From NCBI GenBank assembly GCA_910577405.1, contig CAJTMG010000004.1, positions 73,638 through 137,637 on the forward strand: 64,000 bases of DNA, in the 5' to 3' direction. The stretch is from an uncultured Oscillibacter sp. (lineage in GTDB: Bacteria; Bacillota; Clostridia; Oscillospirales; Oscillospiraceae). The notes under the pieces are model-generated. The model saw only the letters and a program-made list of their open reading frames with translations. It did not search any database and was not told the origin of the DNA. A program made the position numbers and the translations under genes. Of the stretch, positions 25,452-35,031 are shown piece after piece. Positions within the stretch are counted from its first letter, which is position 1. Each line of letters opens with the position of its first letter.

Positions 25452-27223
25452 AGAAGAAACAGAACACAAATAACCCGGCGGAAGAGGCATTCAAGGAGGG
25501 TTACGGCATTGTGCGGGCAAATCCGATTCTGGGTCCATTGCTGCGAAAGGCTGACGCGTTCTTCAACGACAGTTACCCTATGGCGCGGGACGACTGGGCC
25601 TGGGTGAACTCCAAAGGGCAGATTTACGCCAACTTCCATCGCCGCGCTTCCCCGCAGAATTGGGCTTACGTGCTGGCCCATTGTCTTCTGCATCTGGCCC
25701 TGGGGCATATCCGTGAGGACCGGGACGGCGACCCGCTCTGGAATGCCGCCTGTGACTGCACCGCCGCCCGGTATCTCTCAGAACTGCATTTCGGTCCTCC
25801 GCCGCTGGAACTCTCCGCGCCTGTGCCATCCAATACCCGGAATGAAGAAACCCTGTATCATTGGCTGAAAGAGCATAAGGACCCCGCCTATTTCCGTTTT
25901 TCCACCATGAGCGGCGGGCGTTCGGATATGGTCTGGAAGCCGGTTTCCCGATGGGACCTCTCCCTTGAGGACTGGCAGAAGGTTTTCGCCGCCGGTCTCC
26001 AGGACGCCCTGCGCTCTGCCGTGGATTACGCCGGAGGGGTCCGCACGCCGGAGGAGAGCCGGAAGTACCAGGGTCCCATCCAGCAGGCCCGGGACTGGTT
26101 CCTGGACAGCTATCCCCTTCTGGGCGGCATGGCGGCGGGCTTCAAGCTGGTGGCCGACCCTTTGACCGTGCAGAGAATGAATATCCCCGTGGCCGCCGTC
26201 TCTGTCCGTATGCAGGAAATTTACGTCAATCCCGCCGCAGGCCTGAAAAAAATGGAATGGCGTTTTGTGCTGGCTCATGAGTACCTTCACGCCGCCCTGA
26301 GACACGAGGCCCGCCTGGGAAACCGGGACCCCGAACTCTGGAACGTCGCCTGCGATTTCGTCATAAACCAGTGGCTCCGGGATATGGACGTTGGTTCCAT
26401 GCCGGAAAGCGCCCTCTTCGACCCGGAATTGCAGGGCTTGTCCGCGGAGGCCGTCTATGATCTCCTGACCGCCAATCTCCGGAAATACAAACGCATGGCA
26501 CAGCACGATCTCCTCTTCGACCCGCCGGATTGGTTCGATTCCAAGAGCTTTACTGATCTGGACGCCTGGTGTCGTTCCGCCATTCAGAGAGGCTTGGACT
26601 ACCACGAATCCCATGACCGGGGTTACCTTCCTGCCGGGCTGGTGGAGGAAATCCGCGCCCTGTCACAGCCGCCGATTCCATGGGACGTGAAGCTTGCCCG
26701 CTGGTTCGACGAACGCTTCCAGCCTTTGGAGAAACACCGCACCTACGCCCGTCTCAGCCGCCGTCAGTCCGCCACGCCGGAAATCCCCCGCCCAAGCTGG
26801 CATTACGAGGACTCAGCTTCCGCGGGACGGACCTTCGGCGTGCTGCTGGATACCTCCGGCTCTATGGACCGCTCCATTCTCGCCGCCGCTCTGGGAGCCA
26901 TCGCAAGCTACAGCAGCGCCCGGGACGTTCATCAGGCGCGGGTGGTCTTCTGTGACGCGCAGCCCTACGACCAGGGGTACATGGAGGCTGTGGAAATCGC
27001 GGGGAGCGTCCAGATTCGGGGCAGGGGCGGCACCGTCCTCCAGCCTGGCATAGAACTTCTGGAACACGCCCAGAATTTCCCCAGAGACGCGCCTCTGCTC
27101 ATCATCACCGACTGCGAATGCGACCGCCTCCATCTCTACGGCCGTGACCACGCTTTCCTTGTGCCCAGAGGGAAAAGCCTGCCCTTCCCGCCCAAGGGCC
27201 CCGTTTTCTATATCGCTCCCTGA
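25448..27223 (+). CDS. DUF2201-like protein: duplicated metallopeptidase-type domain plus VWA-like domain
   Basis: 591-aa soluble protein. Two related halves are visible. The first has the motif HCLLH (residues 78-82) followed by GDPLWNAACD. The second has HEYLH (277-281) followed by RDPELWNVACD; only the second keeps the HExxH zinc-protease form. A C-terminal VWA-like domain begins at GVLLDTSGSMD (MIDAS Asp-468). The architecture fits the putative metallopeptidase / VWA-like (DUF2201) family usually encoded after a MoxR ATPase. Substrate unknown. Translation is coupled to the ATPase by a 4-base overlap. Confidence 0.88.
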   Translation: MKKKQNTNNPAEEAFKEGYGIVRANPILGPLLRKADAFFNDSYPMARDDWAWVNSKGQIYANFHRRASPQNWAYVLAHCLLHLALGHIREDRDGDPLWNAACDCTAARYLSELHFGPPPLELSAPVPSNTRNEETLYHWLKEHKDPAYFRFSTMSGGRSDMVWKPVSRWDLSLEDWQKVFAAGLQDALRSAVDYAGGVRTPEESRKYQGPIQQARDWFLDSYPLLGGMAAGFKLVADPLTVQRMNIPVAAVSVRMQEIYVNPAAGLKKMEWRFVLAHEYLHAALRHEARLGNRDPELWNVACDFVINQWLRDMDVGSMPESALFDPELQGLSAEAVYDLLTANLRKYKRMAQHDLLFDPPDWFDSKSFTDLDAWCRSAIQRGLDYHESHDRGYLPAGLVEEIRALSQPPIPWDVKLARWFDERFQPLEKHRTYARLSRRQSATPEIPRPSWHYEDSASAGRTFGVLLDTSGSMDRSILAAALGAIASYSSARDVHQARVVFCDAQPYDQGYMEAVEIAGSVQIRGRGGTVLQPGIELLEHAQNFPRDAPLLIITDCECDRLHLYGRDHAFLVPRGKSLPFPPKGPVFYIAP

Positions 27224-27307
27224 CCCGATGCTCCGGATTTTTTTGGCAGTCGAAGGGCGAGTCTGCTAACATTTACAAATTCTTCATAAATTTTGGCCAC
27301 TTTCCCC

Positions 27308-27336
27308 TTTACAAACAGGGAAGACTGTACTATGAT
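27308..27336 (+). promoter_or_regulatory. Sigma-A promoter of the groESL operon
   Basis: TTTACA (27308-27313), 17-base spacer, TATGAT (27331-27336), immediately upstream of the CIRCE operator. Confidence 0.8.
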
Positions 27337-27340
27337 ATCA

Positions 27341-27373
27341 CTGTTAGCACTCCGGATGTTTGAGTGCTAACAG
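27341..27373 (+). promoter_or_regulatory. CIRCE operator (HrcA site) of groESL
   Basis: The core TTAGCACTC (27344-27352), nine-base spacer, GAGTGCTAA (27362-27370) is a perfect CIRCE match; the arms extend to 12 bp each. HrcA, encoded at 37826, should bind here and repress the operon in the absence of stress. Confidence 0.97.
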
Positions 27374-27427
27374 TGAGATTGTTTTTTCTGAGGTAAATCT
27401 TTTCATAATTCAAAGGAGGAATTCCCT

Positions 27428-27712
27428 ATGAAACTCACCCCTCTGGCTGACCGCGTGATCCTCAAGATGGTGGAAACCGAAGAGACCACCAAGGGCGGCA
27501 TCATCCTCACCGGCTCCGCAAAGGAAAAGCCCTCTGTGGCCGAAGTCATCTGCGTGGGCCCCGGCGGAACCGTGGACGGCAAGGAAGTCACCATGACCGT
27601 CAAGCCCGGCGATCAGGTCATTACCAGCCAGTACGCCGGTACCAAGGTCACCCTGGAAGACGTGGAATACGTGGTGGTCCGGCAGAACGATATCCTGGCC
27701 ATTGTCGAGTAA
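27428..27712 (+). CDS. groES: GroES co-chaperonin
   Basis: 94-aa heptameric lid of the GroEL chaperonin. It starts KLTPLADRVILK and has the mobile loop EETTKGGIILTGSAKEKP with the GroEL-binding hydrophobic tripeptide IIL, then SQYAGTKV. The ribosome binding site is AAAGGAGG. First gene of the CIRCE-controlled operon. Confidence 0.98.
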   Translation: MKLTPLADRVILKMVETEETTKGGIILTGSAKEKPSVAEVICVGPGGTVDGKEVTMTVKPGDQVITSQYAGTKVTLEDVEYVVVRQNDILAIVE

Positions 27713-27730
27713 TTTTCCCGGAATGCCGCT

Positions 27731-28054
27731 ATGAAGCTCAAGCCGCTGCACAATAAAATCACCGTCCGCCTGACAGAGGGCCGCGGGGCTTGGAGGAATT
27801 TCCTTTCCAATGCCGAGGGCGAGGATACCGACCCCTATTGCTGCGGCGTGGTGGAAACGGTGGGCTTTGCAATGGGTGCGAATATCATCAATGACGACGG
27901 ACTTGCGCTGGTTCAGACCGTACCTATCGTGGTGAAACCGGGTGATCATGTGCTGTTCCGGATGTATGGCTGTGAACGTATCTGTTTCGACAGCGGCGAG
28001 GTCTTCTATGTGGTGACGCAAGGCAATATTTACGCAGTGATTGAAGAAGAATAA
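27731..28054 (+). CDS. Divergent GroES-like protein encoded between groES and groEL
   Basis: 107-aa protein starting KLKPLHNKITVRLTEG and containing VVKPGDHVLFRMYG and VTQGNIYAVIEE. These match the GroES fold positions PLxDRVxxK, VKPGDxVxxxxY and the NDILAIVE end. The stretch that would be the mobile loop differs (GRGAWRNFLSNAEGEDTDPY) and lacks the usual hydrophobic tripeptide. Four cysteines are present. It begins 18 bases after groES with a poor ribosome binding site and is followed by groEL 30 bases on, so it is part of the heat-shock operon. Function unknown: perhaps a modulating or mixed-ring lid subunit. Confidence 0.8.
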   Translation: MKLKPLHNKITVRLTEGRGAWRNFLSNAEGEDTDPYCCGVVETVGFAMGANIINDDGLALVQTVPIVVKPGDHVLFRMYGCERICFDSGEVFYVVTQGNIYAVIEEE

Positions 28055-28084
28055 TTTTCTATATCTATTGGAGGTAGATGCACT

Positions 28085-29707
28085 ATGTCTAAGCTGATTA
28101 AGCGCGGCGAAGAGGCCCGGAAAGCTCTGGAAGCCGGCGTGAATTCTCTGGCCGATACCGTCAAGATCACCCTGGGTCCCAAGGGCCGGAACGTTGTGCT
28201 GGATAAGAAGTATGGCGCGCCCCTGATTACCAACGACGGCGTGACCATCGCGAAGGAAATCGAACTGGACGATCCCTTTGAGAACATGGGCGCGCAGCTG
28301 GTGAAGGAAGTCTCCACCAAGACCAACGACGTGGCCGGCGACGGTACTACCACCGCTACCCTGCTGGCTCAGGCAATGATTCAGGAGGGTCTGAAGAATC
28401 TGGCCGCGGGCGCGAATCCCATCGTGGTCAAGAAGGGCATGGCCAAGGCGGTAGAGGCTGCCGTTGCCGAGGTCAAGTCCCTGGCCAAAACCGTGGACGG
28501 CTCCAAGGATATTGCCCGGGTCGGCGCGGTGTCCTCCGGCGACGAGGAAATCGGAAGCCTGATCGCCGACGCTATGGAAAAGGTCTCTGCCGACGGCGTA
28601 ATCACCATCGAGGAATCCAAAACCGCCGAGACTTACAGCGAAGTGGTCGAGGGTATGCAGTTCGACCGCGGCTATATCACTCCCTATATGGCCACCGATA
28701 TGGAGAAGATGGAAGCCGTGGTGGATGACGCTTATATCCTCATTACCGATAAGAAGATCTCCGTGATCGCTGATATCCTGCCGATTCTGGAGCAGATGGT
28801 GCAGTCCGGCAAGAAGCTGCTGATTATCGCCGAGGACGTGGAAGGCGAGGCCCTCAGCACCCTGATTGTCAACCGTCTCCGGGGTACCCTGAACGTGGTC
28901 TGTGTCAAGGCTCCCGGCTTTGGCGACCGCCGGAAGGAAATGCTTCAGGATATCGCCATCCTCACCGGCGGCACCGTCGTCAGCGAGGAAGTGGGTCTGG
29001 AGCTGAAGACCGCCGGACTGGAGGTTCTGGGCCGCGCGCGTCAGGTCAAGGTCACCAAGGAGACGACTACTTTGGTGGACGGCGCAGGCGATTCCCAGAA
29101 GATCAAGGACCGGATTGCTCAGATCCGTTCCCAGATTGCCAATACCACCAGCGATTACGACAAGGAGAAGCTCCAGGAGCGCCTTGCAAAGCTGGCCGGC
29201 GGTGTGGCAGTCATCAAGGTCGGCGCTGCTACCGAGACCGAGATGAAGGAAAAGAAGCTGCGGATCGAGGACGCCCTGAACGCTACCCGCGCCGCTGTGG
29301 AAGAAGGCGTGGTTGCTGGCGGCGGCACCATCTTTGTGAATGTGATTCCCGCCGTTGAGAAGCTGGTGGACTCCCTGGAAGGCGATGAGAAAACCGGCGT
29401 GCGTATCGTTGCCAAGGCTCTGGAAGCTCCTATTCGTCAGATTGCCGCCAACGCTGGTCTGGACGGCTCCGTGATTCTGGAAAAGGTCCGCTCCAGCGAC
29501 AAGGGCTTCGGCTTCGACGCTTATAAGGAAGAATACTGCGATATGGTGTCCTCCGGCATCATCGACCCCGCCAAGGTCACCCGTTCCGCTCTGGAGAACG
29601 CCGCTTCTGTGGCCGCTATGGTTCTTACCACCGAGTCCCTGGTTGCCGATAAGCCCGAGCCTCCCGCGCCCGCGCCTGCTGCTCCCGATATGGGCGGTAT
29701 GTATTGA
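28085..29707 (+). CDS. groEL: GroEL chaperonin
   Basis: 540-aa chaperonin that folds proteins inside a double ring capped by GroES. Family motifs are present: the ATP-binding loop TLGPKGRNVVLDKKYG with NDGVTIAKEIEL and GDGTTTATLLAQA, and AAVEEGVVAGGG in the C-terminal equatorial part. It ends in PDMGGMY rather than a GGM repeat tail. The ribosome binding site is TTGGAGG. Last gene of the CIRCE-controlled operon. Confidence 0.99.
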   Translation: MSKLIKRGEEARKALEAGVNSLADTVKITLGPKGRNVVLDKKYGAPLITNDGVTIAKEIELDDPFENMGAQLVKEVSTKTNDVAGDGTTTATLLAQAMIQEGLKNLAAGANPIVVKKGMAKAVEAAVAEVKSLAKTVDGSKDIARVGAVSSGDEEIGSLIADAMEKVSADGVITIEESKTAETYSEVVEGMQFDRGYITPYMATDMEKMEAVVDDAYILITDKKISVIADILPILEQMVQSGKKLLIIAEDVEGEALSTLIVNRLRGTLNVVCVKAPGFGDRRKEMLQDIAILTGGTVVSEEVGLELKTAGLEVLGRARQVKVTKETTTLVDGAGDSQKIKDRIAQIRSQIANTTSDYDKEKLQERLAKLAGGVAVIKVGAATETEMKEKKLRIEDALNATRAAVEEGVVAGGGTIFVNVIPAVEKLVDSLEGDEKTGVRIVAKALEAPIRQIAANAGLDGSVILEKVRSSDKGFGFDAYKEEYCDMVSSGIIDPAKVTRSALENAASVAAMVLTTESLVADKPEPPAPAPAAPDMGGMY

Positions 29708-29800
29708 TAAACACCCTGTAAGTCCTGCAATCACTGGATTTTTGGAGGACAGGAAAAGTAATTTGCGCCAAACTGTACGCGATTCTGGAGCAATATTATG

Positions 29801-29837
29801 AGCCGGTACCCTCTTGATTGGGGGTATCGGCTTTTTT
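29801..29837 (+). terminator. Intrinsic terminator after groEL
   Basis: An 11-bp stem with a G-U pair (29801-29811 with 29822-29832) and TTTTTT. It ends the groESL transcript. Confidence 0.9.
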
Positions 29838-30009
29838 CCAGGGAGAACGCCCCAGGGTCAGGTCCTCCGCAAGCGGCGCGTCCGATGCCTGGCCAGTCTG
29901 CATAATCAAGCTCGCTCGTCTTTTCCCGGACAGCCGCGTTCTTTCTATGTATTTCTTAACTTGGCAGACCACTTTTTTCGCTTTTTTTATTCCCTTAATC
30001 ATACAGCTC

Positions 30010-30038
30010 TTGAAAATTTGGAAGTAACTTCATATAAT
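30010..30038 (+). promoter_or_regulatory. Promoter for the M60 protease-SLH operon
   Basis: TTGAAA (30010-30015), 17-base spacer, TATAAT (30033-30038), about 74 bases before the protease start. The preceding gap (29838-30009) shows no gene. Confidence 0.8.
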
Positions 30039-30111
30039 ATATGCGGATTTTTCTGCCCTGTGTAATGGCAACCCTGAGCAGAAACCTATTACCATGAAAG
30101 CGAGGACAGCT

Positions 30112-33100
30112 ATGAAACGCTTCTTATCCCTGCTGCTGGCGGCGGCGATGCTTGCTATGCCGCTGCCTGCAAAAGCGGAGGAGCCTGTTAGAAATACGGG
30201 CACGATCTCTGCTACTATCCGCGTGGACTGCCCACAGACACTGGCCGTCTTAAAGGACCGTGACATTAAGGTCAGCCTGAAAAAGGATGAAACTGCCATC
30301 GTCAAGGACCTGTCTATGACGGAGGCTTCTTCAAGCGAGGCGGATTCCGGAAAACCAGCGTCGAATGTGATCCTGCGGAATCCAAACGGCGGCGAGCTGA
30401 CCGGCAGTGAAGAACCCGGTTACCTGGACGTGTCCTTCTCCGGTCTGACTCCGGGAAACTACAGCCTGCATTTTACCGGTACAGGCTACGTTCCCTTCTC
30501 CCAGGACGTGAAGCTGGAGGATTGTTCCAAACACGCCATTCTGGGCACTGGCGACGCTACCTTTACATTAGGCGACCTGAACGGCGATGGACGGGTAGAC
30601 GTCAAAGACCGTGAACTGATGGCCGCAAAGCTGGGTTCCAAAAAGTCCGACGATTTGAAAAAGTATGACCTCAGCGGCGACGGCGAGATTGACATCGTTG
30701 ACCTGGCCTATGTCAGTCATCATATTAAGGCCACCGGTGAAGAAGCATCGGTGCTGGATACCAATATTCTGAATCCTTCTGTAGACCTGAATGCTGTCAT
30801 GGCAAATCCTATCATAACGAATAGCGTGCCGGAAGACCTCTTCATTCCCAATGGTAAGACAGTTACTTTGTCAAAGGAATCGATCTCGGAAGAAGCGCCG
30901 CTGACATTTGATATTCCCTTTATCAAAGCGCAGGAGATGGGTGAAATCCAAATTCACTCCCCGGAGGGCAACGCTCCTGTAACCGGCGATGTGACCGTTA
31001 CCTTTGACGACAATACCAGTGAAAAATACCCCTTCGACCTCACCCCGCCGGAGAACGTTCATGCCCTGAATGCAATCCCCGGAAGCAGCGTTATTACCAT
31101 CTCCCTGGGCCGCCGGGTGCCGGTCAAGAAAATCACCATCACCGTCACCAAGGTTCAGGGCACCAATGATTATACTGTCGTCGAATCCATCCAGTTCCTG
31201 AAAGATATCGTGCCTGAAAATCCCGCGCCGCAGAACAATCAGGTGAAGAATCTGAAAGCCGTGCCGGGAGACAGCCGCGTCACCCTGTCCTGGAACCAGC
31301 TGCCCAATATGTCCGGCTATCGGGTTGATTACTGTCTCCGGGATGTGGAAGACGAAACCCGCAGTCTGCATACCGACCGCAATCAGATCGAGGTCACCGG
31401 GCTTGAAAATCTGAAGACCTACAGCTTTACCGTTACCCCCGTGGACGGAAGCTGGACCGGGAAACCCTGCGATCCCATTTACGAGACTCCCCTGCCCGCT
31501 TCTACTCCCAAGGCGCCTGATATGGTCCGGGTCACCCCCCTGGATTCCGCCTTGCAGGTCTCCTGGAAGGTTCCCGATAACGCTACTTTCTATGAGGTCT
31601 ACTATAAGGCCGAAAGCGATTCCGGATACCGCCAGTGGGAGAGCCAGTTTACCACAACCAGTACCACCATTACCGGCCTGACCAACAATGTCGAGTACTC
31701 CGTTTACGTCATCGCGGGCAACAGCATCGGTAAGAGCGGGCCCTCCAATATCCATACCGGAACCCCCGTCGCTACCGATTACTCCCGGCCCGAGGGCATC
31801 CCTACAGAGGGCGTTATCGATTACTCCGCCATTGAGAGCATCCGGCTGGCTGATGCTGGCAATGTCTCCAGTACCTCCTATACCGCCGATCAGCCCTTCC
31901 AGACGTCCTTTATGGCCGACAACGACTTCACTACCCATTGGACCTCCCAGTCTTACGGCGATGGCAACTGGGCCAGAAGCAAGCAGGTCATCTGCACCTT
32001 CAAGGAACCCCAGGACCTTTCCTGCGTGATCTGGGTCCCCCGGATGGATGGCAGTTACAAGAACAACCTCCGGCTCTATAACGCTATCGTCTGGAAGGAT
32101 GGCGATGACCTCAGTGGCAAGGGCACGCTTCTGGTTCCCGACCCCAACCGCGGCGGTACGGAAGCCTCTAACAAGGGCAATCCCGTAGGCGGTAATCCGG
32201 GCGTGGACCGCTTTGCCGTTCTGCCTCTGGAACCTGTTACAAACGTGAAGCAGATTGCCATTACCATCGAACAGCGCGATTATACTGCCGTCAGCCTTTC
32301 TGAGCTGATGTTCCTTAAGTATGACCCCGAAAAGTGCCTGCCTGACAATATTTCCGCACTTTTTGCCAATAACCTCCGGACTGCCCTGAAACCGGACGTT
32401 ACACAGGACAAGATCGACGAACTTGCCGCACGGCTCAACAGCGATGAACGGAACTACTATCTGGACCTTGAAGCCATGGAAGACGAGCTGGACCTTGCAC
32501 AGGAGCTTCTCACCAATGGCCAGAGCAGCGGCGTGATGGTTAACGGCATCCAGAGCCGCGACGGAAAGAAGGACGGGGAATACAAGCAGGGCGGCAGTGA
32601 CCTCCAGCCTTTGGGCGTCGCCGCGAAAGCCATGGATGAAATTACCATCTACGCCGAAGGAATCCCTGAGGGTCAGTCCATTTCTGTGATCGCTACCCAA
32701 TATTTCGCCGAAGCATCCGCATGGCAGACCACCGCGGGGACCCTCAAAAATGGACGGAACCTTATCGCGATTCCCCAGATCGGCTCCCAGAATACACCCA
32801 GAGGCGGCAGTCTGTACCTCACCTACCGCGGTACCAGTCCGGAAGGCATCAGCCTCCATATCCGCCGGGGTATCGCGATTCCGAAGCTGGAACTGACTGA
32901 TTGGTATAGTGTGGATGAAACGGCGCGCAGAGACCGCATCGGATCTTATCTGGATGACCTTTATGCCTACGTTCCCACCATTACTGGAACCGTTCAGCAA
33001 AACTGCCTGAATCTTACCGAAATCTCCATGCCCTCCGTGCTGCTGTCCATTCCTGCGGCGGCGGTGCAGAGCAGTCTCGGAACAGACAGAACGCAAGCCA

Positions 33101-35031
33101 TTGAAAAGCTCTATAATAACGTCCTGGCCTGGGAAGACGTGATGCACCTCTGCAAGACCACTCAGGGCATCGATAACACCTATGAGGCAAACGATATGAC
33201 CTACCGCCAGAATATCCGCTGTATGCAGATGTTCGGCAACGCCTTTATGTACGCCGCCGGAAGTCATGTCGGCATCGGCTACGGGTCCTGCGGCGGCATG
33301 GTCTGCGGACAGCCTATTTCGAATAACGGCTCCCTCTTCGGCTGGGGAATCGCCCACGAAATCGGCCACAATATGGATAAGCTGGGCAAGGCCGAAATCA
33401 CCAACAATATTTACTCGCTGGTGCTCCAGACCGCTGATACTGGCAGCTTTACCAAGACGTCCCGTCTGGAAGCAAGCGGTAAGTATCCCAAGATTTTCAC
33501 CAAGACCGCCCAGGGTTATCCCGGTGAATCCAACGATGTGTTCCTCCAGCTCGGCCTTTACTGGCAGCTCCATCTGGCTTATGACGACGGTGATAATCCC
33601 ATTGATTTCTATAACCGCTTCTTCAAAGCCTGGAAAGCCGGTACATATTTTGGCAATGAAACTACTTACGGCGACCGGCTGGCCCGTACCGCTTCCGGAG
33701 TTGCAGACCGTAATTTGACTGAATTCTTTACCCGTTGGGGCGTTGTTCTTAGCGAGAATACCAAGACAACTATAGGCACGCTTCCCAAAGAATCCCGCGC
33801 TGTCTGGTATCTCAGTGATACAAGCCGCCGGGCACGCCTGAACAACACAGCTCCCGCGTCCGGAACTCTGGCTGTTACTGCAACGCTCGCAAATGACAAC
33901 AAAATCACTCTGGATATCACTGAATCTATCACAGGAGAAATTCAAGGCTACGAAATCCGGCGCAGCAGTGACGGCGGAAAGACCTTCAAGTCTATCGATT
34001 TTACTGCGGATACTACTTACGAGGATGTAATTGGCTCCGCAAACCATCGTACATTCACCTATGAAGTTGCTGCTTATGACATTCTGGGTAATGAGATCTG
34101 CTCGGATAAATCTGAGGAGGTTCGGGTGGCCTATGACAAGGTTTTGGACAGCAGCACTTACACGATCACCCGGGATGAAGGAAACGAAACTGTTACCATT
34201 ACCATGAACGAACCCACAGCCGTTTCCGGTCTGAAAATTGTGAATGCTCCTGAAAGCGGCGAATTCAGCGTGAACATCACCGCAAATATCACAAATGAAG
34301 AAGGAATCCCCACAGAAAAGACCACCCCTGCCCGGTCCGGCAACTTCTCCGAAGGAAATCAGGCTGTAGACGATTCCAACAGCTACGTCACCTACTTCCA
34401 GAAGCCCGGCGTCACCAGTGAGGACACCCGTATCTGGACCTATGACGCAAAAACAGTCGTTGTAACAGGGATTCCGAATGATGTTCCTGACACCGATATT
34501 CAGCTCATCAGCTACGCCGGAGACGACATTGCATTCCTGGACGCCGGTTCTGTCGGTGTGCTGGAGAAAGCTTACGACTGCGGCAACGGCGATGTGCTGG
34601 AAGCCGGAACCTTGATCATAACCGGCACCTACCGCGGCGACCCTGTCTGGAACACCATCGGGGTTGAAGGAAACTTCATCAGCACTACAGTCAACGAAAA
34701 AGACGAGCAGGTGACCACAGAAGAACCACGCGCTATTGACGGCAATATTTATATGTTCGCGGAAGTGCCAGAAGACGGCGCGGTCAGCGATATCAGCGAC
34801 GGCCTGTTCATCTTCGTGCCCAACGTCCAGAAAGAAGCCGAACTGCAAGGCGAAGAACACGACTGCTCCACAACAAATCTCCTGCCTGCACAGATAAAGG
34901 CAGTGCTGTACCGTACAGACACGCCAGACAGCGCAGCAAGCAAACGCGTAACAGCGGAAACCCTTTGGATCAACAGCCCCGGCGGAACTGATCTGCCCAA
35001 AATCGTTCTGGAAGGAGGTACAGGCGCATGA
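30112..35031 (+). CDS. Large secreted M60 (enhancin/mucinase-type) metalloprotease with dockerin, Fn3 and discoidin-like domains
   Basis: 1639-aa exported protein. The start after GAGGA gives the signal peptide MKRFLSLLLAAAMLAMPLPAKA. Domains read by eye: an N-terminal beta domain; a type-I dockerin at about 153-205 with two calcium loops (DLNGDGRVDVKD and DLSGDGEIDIVD); a beta domain; two fibronectin-III repeats (about 375-560); an F5/8C (discoidin)-like carbohydrate-binding region (about 575-735). The M60-like peptidase has the zinc site HEIGH (H1082-H1086) followed by a Glu. Beta repeats fill the C-terminus. M60 enzymes cleave mucin-type glycoproteins, which suggests host-mucin degradation. 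It overlaps the next gene by 4 bases. Confidence 0.9.
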   Translation: MKRFLSLLLAAAMLAMPLPAKAEEPVRNTGTISATIRVDCPQTLAVLKDRDIKVSLKKDETAIVKDLSMTEASSSEADSGKPASNVILRNPNGGELTGSEEPGYLDVSFSGLTPGNYSLHFTGTGYVPFSQDVKLEDCSKHAILGTGDATFTLGDLNGDGRVDVKDRELMAAKLGSKKSDDLKKYDLSGDGEIDIVDLAYVSHHIKATGEEASVLDTNILNPSVDLNAVMANPIITNSVPEDLFIPNGKTVTLSKESISEEAPLTFDIPFIKAQEMGEIQIHSPEGNAPVTGDVTVTFDDNTSEKYPFDLTPPENVHALNAIPGSSVITISLGRRVPVKKITITVTKVQGTNDYTVVESIQFLKDIVPENPAPQNNQVKNLKAVPGDSRVTLSWNQLPNMSGYRVDYCLRDVEDETRSLHTDRNQIEVTGLENLKTYSFTVTPVDGSWTGKPCDPIYETPLPASTPKAPDMVRVTPLDSALQVSWKVPDNATFYEVYYKAESDSGYRQWESQFTTTSTTITGLTNNVEYSVYVIAGNSIGKSGPSNIHTGTPVATDYSRPEGIPTEGVIDYSAIESIRLADAGNVSSTSYTADQPFQTSFMADNDFTTHWTSQSYGDGNWARSKQVICTFKEPQDLSCVIWVPRMDGSYKNNLRLYNAIVWKDGDDLSGKGTLLVPDPNRGGTEASNKGNPVGGNPGVDRFAVLPLEPVTNVKQIAITIEQRDYTAVSLSELMFLKYDPEKCLPDNISALFANNLRTALKPDVTQDKIDELAARLNSDERNYYLDLEAMEDELDLAQELLTNGQSSGVMVNGIQSRDGKKDGEYKQGGSDLQPLGVAAKAMDEITIYAEGIPEGQSISVIATQYFAEASAWQTTAGTLKNGRNLIAIPQIGSQNTPRGGSLYLTYRGTSPEGISLHIRRGIAIPKLELTDWYSVDETARRDRIGSYLDDLYAYVPTITGTVQQNCLNLTEISMPSVLLSIPAAAVQSSLGTDRTQAIEKLYNNVLAWEDVMHLCKTTQGIDNTYEANDMTYRQNIRCMQMFGNAFMYAAGSHVGIGYGSCGGMVCGQPISNNGSLFGWGIAHEIGHNMDKLGKAEITNNIYSLVLQTADTGSFTKTSRLEASGKYPKIFTKTAQGYPGESNDVFLQLGLYWQLHLAYDDGDNPIDFYNRFFKAWKAGTYFGNETTYGDRLARTASGVADRNLTEFFTRWGVVLSENTKTTIGTLPKESRAVWYLSDTSRRARLNNTAPASGTLAVTATLANDNKITLDITESITGEIQGYEIRRSSDGGKTFKSIDFTADTTYEDVIGSANHRTFTYEVAAYDILGNEICSDKSEEVRVAYDKVLDSSTYTITRDEGNETVTITMNEPTAVSGLKIVNAPESGEFSVNITANITNEEGIPTEKTTPARSGNFSEGNQAVDDSNSYVTYFQKPGVTSEDTRIWTYDAKTVVVTGIPNDVPDTDIQLISYAGDDIAFLDAGSVGVLEKAYDCGNGDVLEAGTLIITGTYRGDPVWNTIGVEGNFISTTVNEKDEQVTTEEPRAIDGNIYMFAEVPEDGAVSDISDGLFIFVPNVQKEAELQGEEHDCSTTNLLPAQIKAVLYRTDTPDSAASKRVTAETLWINSPGGTDLPKIVLEGGTGA

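Noticed and set aside
27410..29734. A long minus-strand open frame opposite groES-groEL
   Set aside because: Mirror image of strongly biased codons; no start signal and no known domain.
30871..34860. A very long open frame on the minus strand opposite the M60 protease gene
   Set aside because: It is a by-product of the codon bias of the sense gene. It has no ribosome binding site or recognisable domain, while the + strand shows signal peptide, dockerin, Fn3 and HEIGH motifs.
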